Origin: JAGVPT01 sp963827085
Lineage (GTDB): Bacteria; Bacteroidota; Ignavibacteria; UBA10030; UBA8401
Reading direction: 5' to 3'
DNA: 64,000 nt
Assembly: GCA_963827085.1 (NCBI GenBank)
Contig: CAWGZY010000003.1
Coordinates: 186,001-250,000 of the forward strand
Shown here: piece by piece, positions 1 through 11,442 of the stretch
Numbering within the stretch: position 1 is the first letter of the stretch
Layout: each line of letters begins with the position of its first letter
Position numbers and translations under genes: made by a program
The notes under the pieces: generated by a model
Database searches by the model: none
What the model was told of the DNA's origin: nothing
Seen by the model: the letters and a program-made list of their open reading frames with translations, nothing else

Positions 1-615
1 GAAGCCAATCGGGATAATTCCGTTCGATGAACTTTGAGAACTCCGCGTTGCATTCGCGCCGCTGGTCATCAAGCATCTGGTGAAGCCCGAGTGTTGGATG
101 AAGGTCAAGTTCCATCTCCCACGAAACCAACTTTACGTAAAGGTCGACCCACTCGTCGTAATTGAGCGGGTTCATCAGCGATCGGGAAATGGAATTGAAT
201 TCCTGGACATAATCTTTCGAGACCTGCTCGCTCTGAATTTTTTTCCCCTCAAGAAATTTTTTACAGGCGAGAAGAATCTGGCTTGGATTGACGGGCTTCG
301 TGAGGTAATCAGATATCTTTCCGCCGATCGCATCTTCCATCAAAGATTCTGCTTCGTTTTTCGTGATCATCACGACAGGAAGCGATGGGGACAGATCCTT
401 GATCTCAGCGAGCGTCTGTAAACCCCCTTTGCCCGCCATCATTTCATCAAGAAAGACAAGGTCAAACATTCGTCTGTGGACTAATTCGATTGCGTCTTCT
501 CCGTTTGTCGCCGTTTCAACATCATATCCCTTTTCTTTGAGGAAAAGAACGTGGGAGCGGAGCAGTTCAATTTCATCGTCCACCCAAAGAATATTTCCTT
601 TTTTTCCCGAATCCA
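1..615 (-). CDS. porX: T9SS response regulator PorX, 5' part (runs off window)
   Basis: About 205 codons are visible and the rest lies beyond base 1. The protein begins MDSGKKGNILWVDDEIELLR, a CheY-like receiver: acidic pair in VDDE, phospho-acceptor Asp in FLDEMM, Thr in VVMITK and Lys in LTKPVNP. After the receiver, the linker starting GKKIQSEQVSKDYVQEFNSI and the segment NYDEWVDLYVKLVSWEMELD are characteristic of PorX, whose remaining part is an alkaline-phosphatase-like PglZ domain. In known T9SS bacteria PorX is the two-component regulator partnered with PorY that controls por genes. The start ATG at 613-615 has only a weak purine-rich Shine-Dalgarno (SD) stretch upstream. It lies downstream of sprA in the same direction, which supports the T9SS assignment. 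Confidence 0.88.
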
Positions 616-863
616 TAGATATTTCTCTCTTTAGTTAAAACTGATGTTACGCAGAGTTTAAAGGCTGTGCCACGAAGGCACCAAGACACAAAGACTTTTC
701 AAGGAAAGCTTTATTCTGTTAAATCCATTAATAAAAAAGGTTGTTTTTCTTAGTGACTTTGTGGCTTCGTGGCGATAACATTGGGCTTTTGCGTAACATA
801 AGTTAATAAAATACAAATTGGACTCGCGAGAGTCAATTTGCCGTAAATCGCCGCAGCATTCCC
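616..863. repeat. sprA-porX intergenic with imperfect inverted repeat
   Basis: No gene is seen. Arms at about 669-693 (GCCACGAAGGCACCAAGACA) and 749-773 (reverse complement GCCACGAAGCCACAAAGTCA) form a long imperfect stem. The CCACGAAG/CACGAAG words recur in the inverted repeat after lptG (11045-11120), so this is probably one dispersed palindromic family. It may act as a transcription terminator after sprA, but there is no U-tract. Confidence 0.55.
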
Positions 864-3800
864 CTACTGAATGGCAATATGTACGTCCAACCCTCCCTCA
901 TTTGTCGTCGACCCTGGAATCGTGGAGCCGCCCGCATCCGGCGTGACCTTCGTGTACCGATAGAACAGCGATGCCGTGACTCGCGAACTGAGAACGTATC
1001 GAATGCGTGGCTCCGTGACGCTGCGGGAGGACCCTTCACCCGGCACTCCGCCATCGAGTCCTGTTCCTGATCCGGTCTCAGTCAGCAGCGATGTAAATGT
1101 CTGTCTCGAATTATTTGAGTATGTATAATTAAGGCTTATGTCGATATCATTCGACAGAGAAAGACCGAAAGAACGGAATTTCGAACCCCGTCCGCCCAAA
1201 ACTTCCGGTAATTGAAATGTCTTTGGTATCATTTTCAACAATGTTTTCTGCCGACGGCACCAGGTCGTAGGTTGCAGAGGTCCCGTACCGGACAGTAGCG
1301 CTAATGTTTCCTTTGAGGAATTCTTTAAAGGTCATGCTCAGCCCCAGCAAGGGCGAGAACGCGTAACCGATATGCTGTGCATCGATGACCTCGCCTCCTC
1401 CAGAAATGTCTCCGTGGTAGGTGGTTTGGTATGTCGAGGTATAGGCATGATCCAAACTGACACGGGTCGCGATATTTTTGAAGAGGGAGAATTGTTCCAA
1501 TCCGTCCCAATGGATCGAATAGTTCAAGCGGGGCATGTATTCCCCCAAAATTTTTTGAAAGAGCGGAAGCGTTTCAAAACCACTTTCAAACGCCTGCGAC
1601 AATTTCTGATCATCGGTGCGAGTGTCCCCGGTATTGTTTTGCAATGCCGCGAATTCTTTGCTCACTTCCCCGATGCCGCTTTTAAAGGCGGAGAAAATAA
1701 ACGTCGGAGGCAATGTAAAGAATGAGCGGTCGATGCTTCCCGATGTTGAGACGCTCGTCACTGTCGACTGGCCATCGAATCCGTCTGGATTGTCTCGTTG
1801 CGGGAATACTTCCAGTCGATATTCCAGTTCAAATCGATGCGAGCTCCCGACCACAAATCGCGGGACGTACGCAGCGTAATTTTATTGTCTTGCATATACG
1901 AATCGTTGATTTGACCGCCGTTCACCGCCGCCCGAAGTCCTGTGCTCGTGGAAAAGTTGAAATACGGAAAAGCACTCTGCGATGAATACCCGTTATATTC
2001 GCCGTCGGGTCCGAGACGAACCCAAGTTGATATGCGGCGGTTGGCCCATATTCCGGCTTTGCCATCCGTGAGAAATAATGGCCGACCAAAGAGATTCGCA
2101 AAACCCGGTCTGCCTGGGACTCCTCCGTTCGTCGAGCTGTTCGACTCGTCAAATGAGACATTAATTTTATCATAATCGAGGAACGGCGTTTTGATGAGCA
2201 GCCGCGCCATTTCAATGAAGGTTTCTTTCGGCGAGAATGGCTTTTTAGTTAGCGTCCCTTTCGGGACAGCTCCCGTTGTGTCGCGTGCTTTAGTAGAATC
2301 CTTCCCTACGGATAGATTCTGCACATTTGCTGTATCAACCTGCTGCGGGCTGGGCGTCGGCGCTGTCAGATCCTGAAGTTCTTCATCGTCCTGATGGCCT
2401 CTTCCGCGGCCCGCCAGATGCGAGCGGTTTTGCGTTTGTCCTTGCGGCCCTTCCCCCCCTTTCTTTGTCGGAAACCATGTTTCAACAAACTGCTTCAGAC
2501 TGACTTCGGTTGAAAAAGAGATGCCGTTCGACCAACTCGTCCCTTTCCCCAAATCTCCCAACTGCAAACTGTTCTGCCAATGGTATGACACGGAGTAATG
2601 TGTCGCGAGCGTGAAATACTTGTTGAGATTAAGAATTTCAAGAATTCTCGGATGAGTCTGAACGTCGATGTTCTGTCCGTACGAAACATCGTGCCCAAAG
2701 CCAATCACCTGGTCCTGGAAAAACAAATCGCGAATCATTGACGAGAAATCCCTTTGATTGCCAAGGCTGTCTGTCTCCAGATGAACGAGGCTGCTGCCAA
2801 CAGTCAGAGAATAAGTTCCGGAAAGATTGAGAAGCCCATATTCCGTCAGTTTCCAGGCGAACGAGAATGTACGGTTCGCCGTAAAATTGCGATTTACCGG
2901 ACTTTCTTCCGCATCGCCCCGCATAAGCTGATGTGTTTGAGAACGCATCATATCGAGCGTTAAATTAATATTCTGGAGAGGATAATACAATCGAAAGTCC
3001 TTTAAGCCTCCGAGTAAAAATACACTCCCAAAACCTGCGAAGGGAACAATAAAATTATCAGGAGCAGTAACATATGCGTATGCAAGGTGCCCGCTCCATG
3101 ACCACTGAGTCTGATATTCTATCGTCGGGCTTCGCACTGTTGAATTGTTGGTCGAAAAACCGTACGTCAGTTTATCGAAGAAATCCCGAATGACCCAACT
3201 TTCCGACGGGATGACAATTCTGAACGTCGGCATGGCATACGTGCTGCTCGTTGTCAAGGTTTGCGATTCGAAAATAAGCTCCTGCTGCGCAGCATTGGCT
3301 TCTTTGACAGACCCGCCCGCGTTGCGCACAAGCAGCCACTGCTGCGCTGCAGCTGCTCCTATGTTGATATCAGAGCTCGGAAGGTATTCCGGAGTGGTGC
3401 TTCCCTCCTGGTGAGAATAACTGAACGGGAGCGAAGTCCCTGTCCATGTCGGCGGCAAAAATCGATCAAGCGCAAAGTTGGTCGCAAGAGTCCAATTACG
3501 ATTGGTTGTACGGCTACCAAATTGCGATTCCAATTGATGGAAATTGGGGTCGACGTCCGTATACGAAAATGCAACACTGCCTATGTCGGCAAGCTTAATG
3601 GTTGAGGTCACATTATACGCTCTGCCCGGGGTATTGTCCACGTGGCACAATCGGAGTTCGTTCACCCATACGGTCGCAGAATCGATAGGCCGTCTTGGAG
3701 AGAGGATGGTATCCGGATTTTCTATGCCGATGGAAATATACTGGATGTTGGTCAATGTTGGATTACCAAGGACGCTGTACGTTGAACTTGGCGGGCCGCC

Positions 3801-6800
3801 TGGAACCGCTTTCCGAACCACGGAATTTATTTGTGCGGAGTCTCTTCCTTGCTTAATCGCAGTCAGGTCTGAAAATACGATGTCAATGTTATTTTGAGGA
3901 CTCCAGATAAGGGGTTCATCACCGGCCTTGGGCAATGGAATATTTGCAGACGGCATGATCGGCTCACGATACTCATAGTAGTTCAGGCTGTCTGCCCCCA
4001 ATCGAAGGAAGAGTTTTGCGCTCGGATTCGTCGCACTCGCTCTAAAACTCGGATCGCCCCTCACGAACATTTTCAATTCCTTATAATTGAACATATCGAG
4101 CGGCTTGGCGCTAAATTGCTTAATCGCCTGCCTGCTCTGACCGGGCTTCAGGTTCCGAATCTGCATTGAGAGCGCTTGCTCGTTTTGGTAGACCGTCTGG
4201 TCGGGTTGAGTGAGGTCGCGCGCGCGGGAGACTCCCGGAGGACTAATGTAATCGGGATTGTCTTCAATATTCTCGACTGCGAGAGAAAAAGTGCTGTCAT
4301 GCTGGACTAACTCCTGCCACTGATTTCCAACCAAGTCGAACTGTGCGATAGCGATGTGCACCTCGCTCGTCCACCCAGTGAACCACATTCGTGCGTATTC
4401 AATCAAAGAAAAATCCGGTGTGCCGACTTTGTTTTTCCAATTGATAAGCGGAATTCGGTACTGATACCATCCGTGTGCGCCCCCTCCGACCCGCTGAGGA
4501 TTACTCGCCGTGGTGTCAAGATTTAATTCATACTCGAAGTAGCTGTTTGTTTTGTCCAAAGTGTTGTTCCGGTTTAAATCGTCCGTATCCGGGGTGAGGC
4601 CGGTTTCGCTCTTCAGCACATAGTTGTTCTCTGTTCCATTGATATGAGAATAGTCAGTGGTCGTCGGAGCGATATAGTCATCGCCCGCCGGGTCGTTTGA
4701 GAAATTATCTGGAAAATACTGTTGATTCTGTCGGTTGTCAGCGATCCATTGCGCGTATTGAACATGTTCCTGAGCATCATTCAGTCGATCGATGCCGGTG
4801 TCTTCAGCATCGTCGATAATCCCGGTCGGAACTGTTTCGTTGTCTTCAGTGTGTATCAGACCCAGCCTTGCTCCTCGCGTCGGTGCAAATAGCATCTTCG
4901 TTAATCGCACCGAGGTCGATGAAAATCTTGTTCCGCGCCGTGTCGATCGGGTTAGTACTTACAACCTTCACCCAGATTTCGATAAAATTAATGTTCTCCT
5001 GAACAAGATCGACAACGCCCGACGAAAGGAGCCGCTGCATCCCCCCCCAGTTTTTTTGAGGGGCAATTAGCAGCGAGTCGTGCAAATTAGGTGCATAGTT
5101 GTATTCCCCACGATTGAGCGGATTATAGTCAACATGGAAGATTGACGTATACTGGTCAGCAGTTGGCACAGATTTGTTTGGCCAGATGTCCGTTACCAAT
5201 GCGCCGTTCGGTATCGTATACCAGTACGTTTTTGCTTTATGGGACATCTTGATTGAGTCGGGCATAATACTTGACAAATCCGTACTTGCATCAACGCCTT
5301 CCTGATACGCAGGCGGGCTTGGATAATGCCACGTACCATAGCTCACACCGAACGGAATAGTCTTTTTTGCCCCCTCAAAATCATCGACGTATGCAACTGA
5401 CTGTCCGCCGTCAATCGGGATTGTGCTTTTCGACGTGTTCGGATCGGGGGACATATACGCCATCTCCCCGCTAAGAGAAAAGTCCGATTTTGCTTTCGTC
5501 GACACAAACGGAAGAGCGTCGATAGCTTTCGTCAGAAAATCGAGGTTTGCGCCGGTGTGTCCGTCCAATCCGTAAATAGTATTGCTTATCGGCTCTTCAT
5601 TGAGACGAGCCTTCTGGTCAAGGGTTTGTTCATTCAGATTCATCAGCGTAAATCCGAGCGCCGTCCTGTCCGAAAGCTTCAATTCGCCCCGCGTCCCCAT
5701 CAGCGTCTTTGAAGCAATTTGGAACAGATCGTTCTGCTCATACTTCACCTGAAGATTTGCGCCCGGAACCAATGCCGCCTGATTCTTGATGGTGATCTGA
5801 CCGACAATGTAATCAACCGTGTAATCTACGTTCACTGTCAGCGGCTGCCCGTTGAGCAAAACCTGGACGCTGTTCTCGACAATATTAAATCCGACATTAA
5901 TGACGTTTGTACTTCCGGCCGTTGTTTGTCCCACGATCGTGAACCGATCGCGCAATGTGTTGTTTTGCGCTCCATAGACTGTCGTATCATAAACATCGGG
6001 ATAACTGAAGGAATCGGCCGGAACCGTCATTTTATACTTGTCGAACGCTTCCTTCAGTCCTCCGTAGAGAGGCCTCCCTCCCGAAGTATCGGGTCGCGTA
6101 CCCAAAAATGGTTCGGTCGTCCCAAAAATAATTTCACCGCGCGTCTCGTCGACGGTCCACGGGGGGATATAATCAAAAACGCCGTCAGGCCCGGGAGAGT
6201 TATCGGAGTGGAAATTATCGAACCCGAATAGTTGCAGCAGTTTTGTCCCGTTGATATTATCGACTTGGTTTTGTCCCGGAGGGTTGTAATAAATATTGAG
6301 TTGGAACCCTGCCTGTTTTATGTCGCGTCCCCCGAGAGAATAAATATTTTTCATCAACATTCGCCACGCCCTTCTGTATAGAGGGCTCGGTGATTTCGGT
6401 TTGATCAGCTTCAGGACGAGCACGTTTGACGACTGTGTCGTGCCGGTAAAAGTTCCGATAGACCTGATCATTATCATGGCCGGCAGGACTCTGGACTCGA
6501 TACGCTATAGCAACCGCTTGCCCCGTTTGCAGCGGTGTGTTCAATGTGATATATCCGGCATACGGTTGTATCGTATAATCTTTCAACGGCGTCAGCTTTG
6601 TCCAGCGCCCTGATTCGCTATAACCCGGGATGGCGGGGGTCGTATCGTTGCGAAACTGATTGTACGTTGTTACATCGTTAGGCAAGACCCAGGAGGAAGA
6701 TCAATACATGCGACACCTTGGAATGCAGTCGGGTCGGCAGGGTTTTGGCTTGTGACCCACACTTCCTGCTGAATGATCGTTTTGTAGACGTTATCGGGCA

Positions 6801-8335
6801 ACTGGTGCGTCGTAAAATACCCCTCGAACAACGATATATATGACGTGTCGACAAAATAGTGGTCCGTATTATATTGGTATGCATGAAGTGTAAAGTTAGT
6901 TACCGAACTGCCGCCGGTGATATTTTTTTGTTGAATAGTTCCCTTCTTTTGCGACGCTATCGCGGTCAGCTTCAGCGGCCCAAATTGGAATACAGATTTA
7001 ATTCCGAATAATGCCGAACTGCTCGAAATAAAGGAAGAATTTGTCGCAAGGGAAACGTTGCCGGCTTCTACGCTTTGCACAATTTCGTCGTCGTAGCCCG
7101 TGTATTTGATTTTCAACTGGTTTTCATAATCGAACGTCCGCTGCGTATTCCAATCAGCGAGAATATTAAGCTTATCGCCAATCGTGCCGCTCACGTTTAT
7201 CTGCACCTCTTGTGAAAAGTCCGGCTGGTTAATGGTGCTCCCGAGACTCGACAGCGTCACTTGATCAGTTTGGGTATTGGTAAACGCCGCGTGGATATCG
7301 ACTGCGCCCGAGATATGGAGATTGATTTTCGGCGGACCGAATATGCTGAAAACGGGATTGGCTGGAATGGGAATATCGATATTCGTAAATGAGCCGAGAA
7401 CATCTCCAAGGTCGTTTTTCTTTTTCACCGCTTCAAACTTATGTACTTGGTCCTCAATACTCCTGTTCATCTCATACCGGGACCGAAGTGCGACGTATTC
7501 ACTCAACGGTATTTTTTCCGGGATTTTTATATCTGCACCGCTGACTCTCTCCCTAATGATGACGTACTGACCGGTCGAATCCAAATCAACAGTCCGGATG
7601 ATAAGCGAAGGAGATTTCCCAAACATCGCATAGGTTCGTTCATCAAAGAATGAGACAATGGGAGAATCGGTGCGATGGTAGAGGAATTGGGCAATCCGGG
7701 CTGTGGAATCGCGCGGTACCTCTTCGGATCGAATCAGCGCGAGCGAGCGAATCTCTCGTGCGTTTCGGAAGACGAAGCAACGAGTCCCTTCTCGATGATT
7801 CATCGGTAGCGCCAAGTTTGGGCAACGGAACAGTTTTACTGATCAATAATTCGATTCCGGACATTTCCTGAAAATGAAAGCCGAGTGATTTAGGAAAGAA
7901 GACGAGCGAGTCTCTATTCGCCGAGGTATCGCGAACACCACGGTTGAGCCCGGTCGAATCTGGCGACGCAGCAATCTTGGCCAACCCACCAGTCCTGATT
8001 CCTAATGAATCGTTCCCGGACACGTTTTGCGGACGGGAGTCAAACAATTTGGAGAGAATGATCGTAGTGTCTTTTTTGGCGGAAGTATCTCGAACGCCAA
8101 TTTTGGTTCCGCTGGAGTCGTTAGGCATTGCAGTCCTGGGCAAAGGACCAGTTTTAATTCCCATTGAATCGCTCGCATACAGAGCGTGCGGGTCAGAGTT
8201 AAACGGAAGAGAAAGCGAAGAGCCAGAAAAGAATAAAAATGCAGTCAGGGCAACAACAACGACGCCGAGCAAAACGCGTCTCTTTTTGGAAAAAGAGACT
8301 ATCCTGGCAAATATGGACGTACGTATTGGGTTCAC
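864..8335 (-). pseudogene. sprA: SprA/Sov T9SS translocon, six frameshifts
   Basis: Conserved SprA sequence runs through the whole 7.47 kb (about 2,490 codons, matching the usual 2,400-2,500 residues of this giant outer-membrane barrel, the T9SS translocon). It changes frame six times: near 7713 (extra base), 6686 (missing T), 6456 (extra base), 4890 (extra T), 1771 (missing G) and 1165 (extra base). Single-base correction at each point restores family sequence, for example DSIRR..RDSTARI, DLPPGSLPNDVTTYNQ and DQVYGTFTGTTQSS. Landmarks are a signal-anchor at residues 20-45, PVFSIFGPPKINLHISGAVD in the first third, and the C-terminus EGGLDVHIAIQ. The start is GTG at 8335, without a clear SD. 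Breaks lie in or beside short homopolymers, so sequence error and recent decay are both possible; as written no full-length product can be made. Confidence 0.88.
7850..8167 (-). repeat. Two 53-residue tandem repeats in SprA N-terminus
   Basis: Residues 57-109 and 110-162 of SprA align end to end: SMGIKTGPLPRTAMPNDSSG with SLGIRTGGLAKIAASPDSTG, then GVRDTSAKKD with GVRDTSANRD. A shortened third unit follows (LLISKTVPLPKLGATDESSR). The region is Ser/Asp/Arg-rich and lies just after the signal-anchor, before the conserved SprA domain. It looks like a periplasmic spacer of variable length; that role is inference. Confidence 0.6.
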
Positions 8336-8508
8336 TACTGGTAATAGAGAATACAGTCAATCGCCCGAAAGCATGTTAAGTCAACACGGACGGAAGATCG
8401 TTCGTGTTGCGCGTTTATTGATCAAGTAGCAAAGATCCGCTGACTGTTCTCCATTATTTGATTGGACACCAATGAATGGTACTACAAAGTAGAAAAAAGC
8501 TGAAAGAA

Positions 8509-8537
8509 TTGCAAGCAATAGCGACAGTTCGTATATT
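8509..8537 (+). promoter_or_regulatory. Sigma70-like promoter, possibly leaderless lptF
   Basis: TTGCAA (8509-8514), a 17-bp spacer and TATATT (8532-8537) lie directly before lptF. Only five bases separate the -10 box from the ATG at 8543, so transcription would begin at or next to the start codon. No SD sequence is present, which agrees with a leaderless mRNA. Based on motif match only. Confidence 0.45.
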
Positions 8538-8542
8538 GCATC

Positions 8543-9907
8543 ATGATTCTCTTCCGTCATATCCTGCGGGCCCACTTCGCACCGTTTATCGGCTCGTTCG
8601 TCGTTCTCATGTTTCTGTTTGTTCTTCAATTCATGATGAAGTTCATGGACCAGCTCGCAGGAAAGGGATTGAGCGGTGCCGTGATCGTTGAACTGATGGT
8701 GCTTAACCTTGCATGGATCGTTGTGCTCGCTGTACCAATGGCAGTACTCGTTGCAACACTGATGGCCTTCGGCGGGCTTTCCGCAAACAGCGAAATTACC
8801 GCGATGAAAGCAAGCGGTGTCAGTTTGTATCGAATGATGTTCCCGGTTCTTATCGTTTCCGGACTCCTGACGTACCTTATGGTGCAGTTCGACAACAAAG
8901 TTCTTCCTGAAGCCAACCATCGTTTGAAAACGCTCACAATGGACATCCGGCGCAAGAAACCGACATTCACTCTTGTCCCCGGATTATTCTCTCAGGACCT
9001 GCCCGGCTACAGCATGCTCGTTCGAAAAACATTTGCCGAATCGAACAACCTCGAAGGCGTTATCATCTACGACTATACAAATCCGAATAAAAACGTATTG
9101 ATTACCGCAAAGCGCGGCGTGCTTTCCTTCTCGTCCGATTATCGCCGGCTTATCATGGACCTGTACGACGGCGAGATTCATGAACTCACCACGACCGACA
9201 ATATGTCGTACCGCAACATCCAATTCCAACGCCAGGTGCTCACGACACAGGCCGAAGGGTTCGACTTCGAGCGCTCCGGCGAAAACACGTTCACTCGCGG
9301 CAACCGGGAGCTGAGCGCCGGAGAAATGCTGTACATCGTCGACAGCCTCCAGAGACAAGCCAACGCCTCGCGCAGCCGAATTAACGCTCTCATCGACGGC
9401 CTTCAGCAAAAACTTTTTACCGGCTCGATTGCGAAGCAATCAGATTCCTATGCTTCCTGGCGCGCGATCGAACCGTTCACAAATATTTCGAGCCAACTGA
9501 TGATGCTCCGCAACGCCCTCGACGGCGAACTTGCGAACTATTCCTATATCGACCGAACAATGAAACAATACTGGGTGGAAATCCATAAGAAATATTCGAT
9601 TCCTGTCGCTTGTTTTGTGTTCGTCCTTGTCGGTGCGCCGCTCGGAGTCATGGCGCGCCGGGGGGGATTCGGCGTCGCCGCTTCATTGAGCCTCGGTTTC
9701 TTTCTCTTGTACTGGGCGTCGCTCATCGGCGGGGAAAAACTCGCAGACAGGGAGTTCATCGAGCCGTGGCTCGGGATGTGGATCGCCAACATCGTCATCG
9801 GTGCGCTGGGGATCATACTCACATACCGGATCGCAAAAGAAAATGTCGAGCTCCGCTTCGACTGGATAAAGCGGCTGGTGCCGCGCCGGCTGCGCAATGC
9901 ACTGTAA
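8543..9907 (+). CDS. lptF: LPS-transport permease, LptF/YjgP family
   Basis: 454 aa, YjgP/YjgQ family. It starts MILFRHILRAHFAPFIGSFV, typical of LptF/LptG, with paired hydrophobic helices near the N-terminus (residues about 15-110), a large periplasmic beta-jellyroll domain in the middle, and a C-terminal helix bundle including PVACFVFVLVGAPLGVMARR, a family hallmark. With LptG and the ATPase LptB it would extract lipopolysaccharide from the inner membrane. It is the first gene of a two-gene unit; the second family member begins 24 bp downstream. It is divergent from sprA. Length is slightly above the usual 360-400 aa owing to the periplasmic part. Which of the pair is LptF and which LptG is assigned by order. 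Confidence 0.85.
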   Translation: MILFRHILRAHFAPFIGSFVVLMFLFVLQFMMKFMDQLAGKGLSGAVIVELMVLNLAWIVVLAVPMAVLVATLMAFGGLSANSEITAMKASGVSLYRMMFPVLIVSGLLTYLMVQFDNKVLPEANHRLKTLTMDIRRKKPTFTLVPGLFSQDLPGYSMLVRKTFAESNNLEGVIIYDYTNPNKNVLITAKRGVLSFSSDYRRLIMDLYDGEIHELTTTDNMSYRNIQFQRQVLTTQAEGFDFERSGENTFTRGNRELSAGEMLYIVDSLQRQANASRSRINALIDGLQQKLFTGSIAKQSDSYASWRAIEPFTNISSQLMMLRNALDGELANYSYIDRTMKQYWVEIHKKYSIPVACFVFVLVGAPLGVMARRGGFGVAASLSLGFFLLYWASLIGGEKLADREFIEPWLGMWIANIVIGALGIILTYRIAKENVELRFDWIKRLVPRRLRNAL

Positions 9908-9931
9908 AAGCTACTCACCATCACTCCGTTC

Positions 9932-11017
9932 ATGAAACTTCTGGACCGGTATATCATCAGGCAATTCCTTCTCACCGCACTCTTCGGCATCATTGCGTTC
10001 ACGATTATTTTTATCGTGATCGATTTGATGGAGAAGCTGGACGACTTTCTCGACCGAAAAGCGGATGCGATGATCATTGTCCAATATTATATCGCATTCA
10101 CTCCGGAGATGGTCAAACTCATGACGCCCGTTGCGATTCTTCTCTCGAGCCTCTTCACAACCGGCAAACTTTCAAACAACAACGAACTGACGGCGATGAA
10201 ATCGAGCGGCGTGAGCATGTACCGCTTCATGGCGCCGATGCTGATTTTTGCACTCATCATCAGTGTCGCCTCGGTCTACTTCAACGGCTGGATCGTTCCG
10301 TATGCTAACCAGCGAAAATTCAACATCGAACGCGTCTATCTTCAACGCAACTACGAATCGACTGCCCGTTCGAATATCTATATCCAAGATGGATTGCGCC
10401 GGATCGTCTCGATTAATTATTTCGACCGCGCCACGAATTTAGGGGGTAGAACGTCGATCCAGGATTTCAGCGATTCTAATCTTATCAGTCTTTCTCAACG
10501 AATCGACGCGCGGCAAGTTCGCTGGGACACGGCTTCGGGACAATGGACTCTCTTCGGAGTCACAAAACGTTCCTTCAACCAAAAAGAAGAGAAAATGAGT
10601 ACAGCGGGCCGGCTCGTCATTGACACCCTTCATTTTGTTCCCGCTGACATTGTCAAGAAAGAAGAAAATCCCGACGAGATGAACTATTTCGAGCTCCAGC
10701 GGTTTATCGAACGGCAGCAGCGGACAGGAACCGATGTCGCCCGATTGCAGGTCGATTACTATAGCAAGGTGTCATTCCCGTTTGCGAGTTTTATCGTAGT
10801 GCTGTTTGGCGTCCCCTTCTCGTTCGGGAAACGCCGGGGTGGTTTAGCGGTACAGTTCGGAATTTCGGTGGCGGTCTGTTTCATCTATTTAATTTTCATG
10901 AAAACGAGCCAGGTGTTCGGATACAACGGAGACCTTCAACCGCTGCTCACAGCATGGCTCGCAAATTTGATCTTCCTTGCAGGCGGAATCGTGAACATTA
11001 TACGGATTCAAAAATAG
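9932..11017 (+). CDS. lptG: LPS-transport permease, LptG/YjgQ family
   Basis: 361 aa, same family as the preceding gene. N-terminal MKLLDRYIIRQFLLTALFGI, a helix pair up to about residue 115 with the conserved NELTAMKSSGVSMYRFMAPM segment, a periplasmic domain, and C-terminal helices containing SFIVVLFGVPFSFGKRRGG. It forms the inner-membrane heterodimer with LptF that feeds LPS to the periplasmic bridge. The last 52 bases including the stop belong to the first copy of a tandem duplication, so a second truncated copy of its 3' end lies just downstream (from 11205). Confidence 0.87.
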   Translation: MKLLDRYIIRQFLLTALFGIIAFTIIFIVIDLMEKLDDFLDRKADAMIIVQYYIAFTPEMVKLMTPVAILLSSLFTTGKLSNNNELTAMKSSGVSMYRFMAPMLIFALIISVASVYFNGWIVPYANQRKFNIERVYLQRNYESTARSNIYIQDGLRRIVSINYFDRATNLGGRTSIQDFSDSNLISLSQRIDARQVRWDTASGQWTLFGVTKRSFNQKEEKMSTAGRLVIDTLHFVPADIVKKEENPDEMNYFELQRFIERQQRTGTDVARLQVDYYSKVSFPFASFIVVLFGVPFSFGKRRGGLAVQFGISVAVCFIYLIFMKTSQVFGYNGDLQPLLTAWLANLIFLAGGIVNIIRIQK

Positions 11018-11442
11018 CTTTATAGGGTACGCATTTGTAAATTGTCCACGAAGTTCACGAAGAGGCACGAAGAAAATATATCTATGCTTAACCTTCGTGT
11101 TTCTTCGTGTCCTTCGTGGATCATTCTACAAGCTTACCTTCACCGTTAACTCCGTCACCAGCGTCAATTCCCCTCCGCCGATATCCTGGAAATGCATGCC
11201 CATCTTTGATCTTCCTTGCAGGCGGAATCGTGAACATTATACGGATTCAAAATAGCTTTATAGGGTACGCATTTGTAAATTGTCCACGAAGTTCACGAAG
11301 AGGCACGAAGAAAATATATCTATGCTTAACCTTCGTGTTTCTTCGTGTCCTTCGTGGATCATTCTACAAGCTTACCTTCACCGTTAACTCCGTCACCAGC
11401 GTCAATTCCCCTCCGCCGATATCCTGGAAATGCATGCCCATC
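10966..11442. repeat. 238-bp tandem duplication across a convergent gene junction
   Basis: Copy 1 is 10966-11204 (239 bp) and copy 2 is 11205-11442 (238 bp). They are identical except for one A in a run (five versus four). Each unit holds the 3' end of lptG, an inverted-repeat spacer and the 3' end of the oppositely oriented gene at 11364-12269. Copy 2 is the functional end of the minus-strand gene and copy 1 that of lptG; the inner halves are dead duplicates. The near identity implies a very recent event or an assembly duplication. Confidence 0.92.
11045..11120. terminator. Inverted repeat between convergent genes (duplicated at 11283-11358)
   Basis: Arms 11045-11072 (TCCACGAAGTTCACGAAG...) and 11093-11120 (CTTCGTG...CCTTCGTGGA) pair over about 28 bases with few mismatches and a 20-base AT-rich loop. 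It sits where lptG and the minus-strand gene converge, so bidirectional termination is plausible. The same words occur at 669-773. No strong U-tract, so this may instead be a dispersed palindromic repeat. Confidence 0.5.

Noticed and set aside
1372..1725. Plus-strand frames inside sprA
   Set aside because: Antisense to conserved SprA sequence; no SD and no protein family features.
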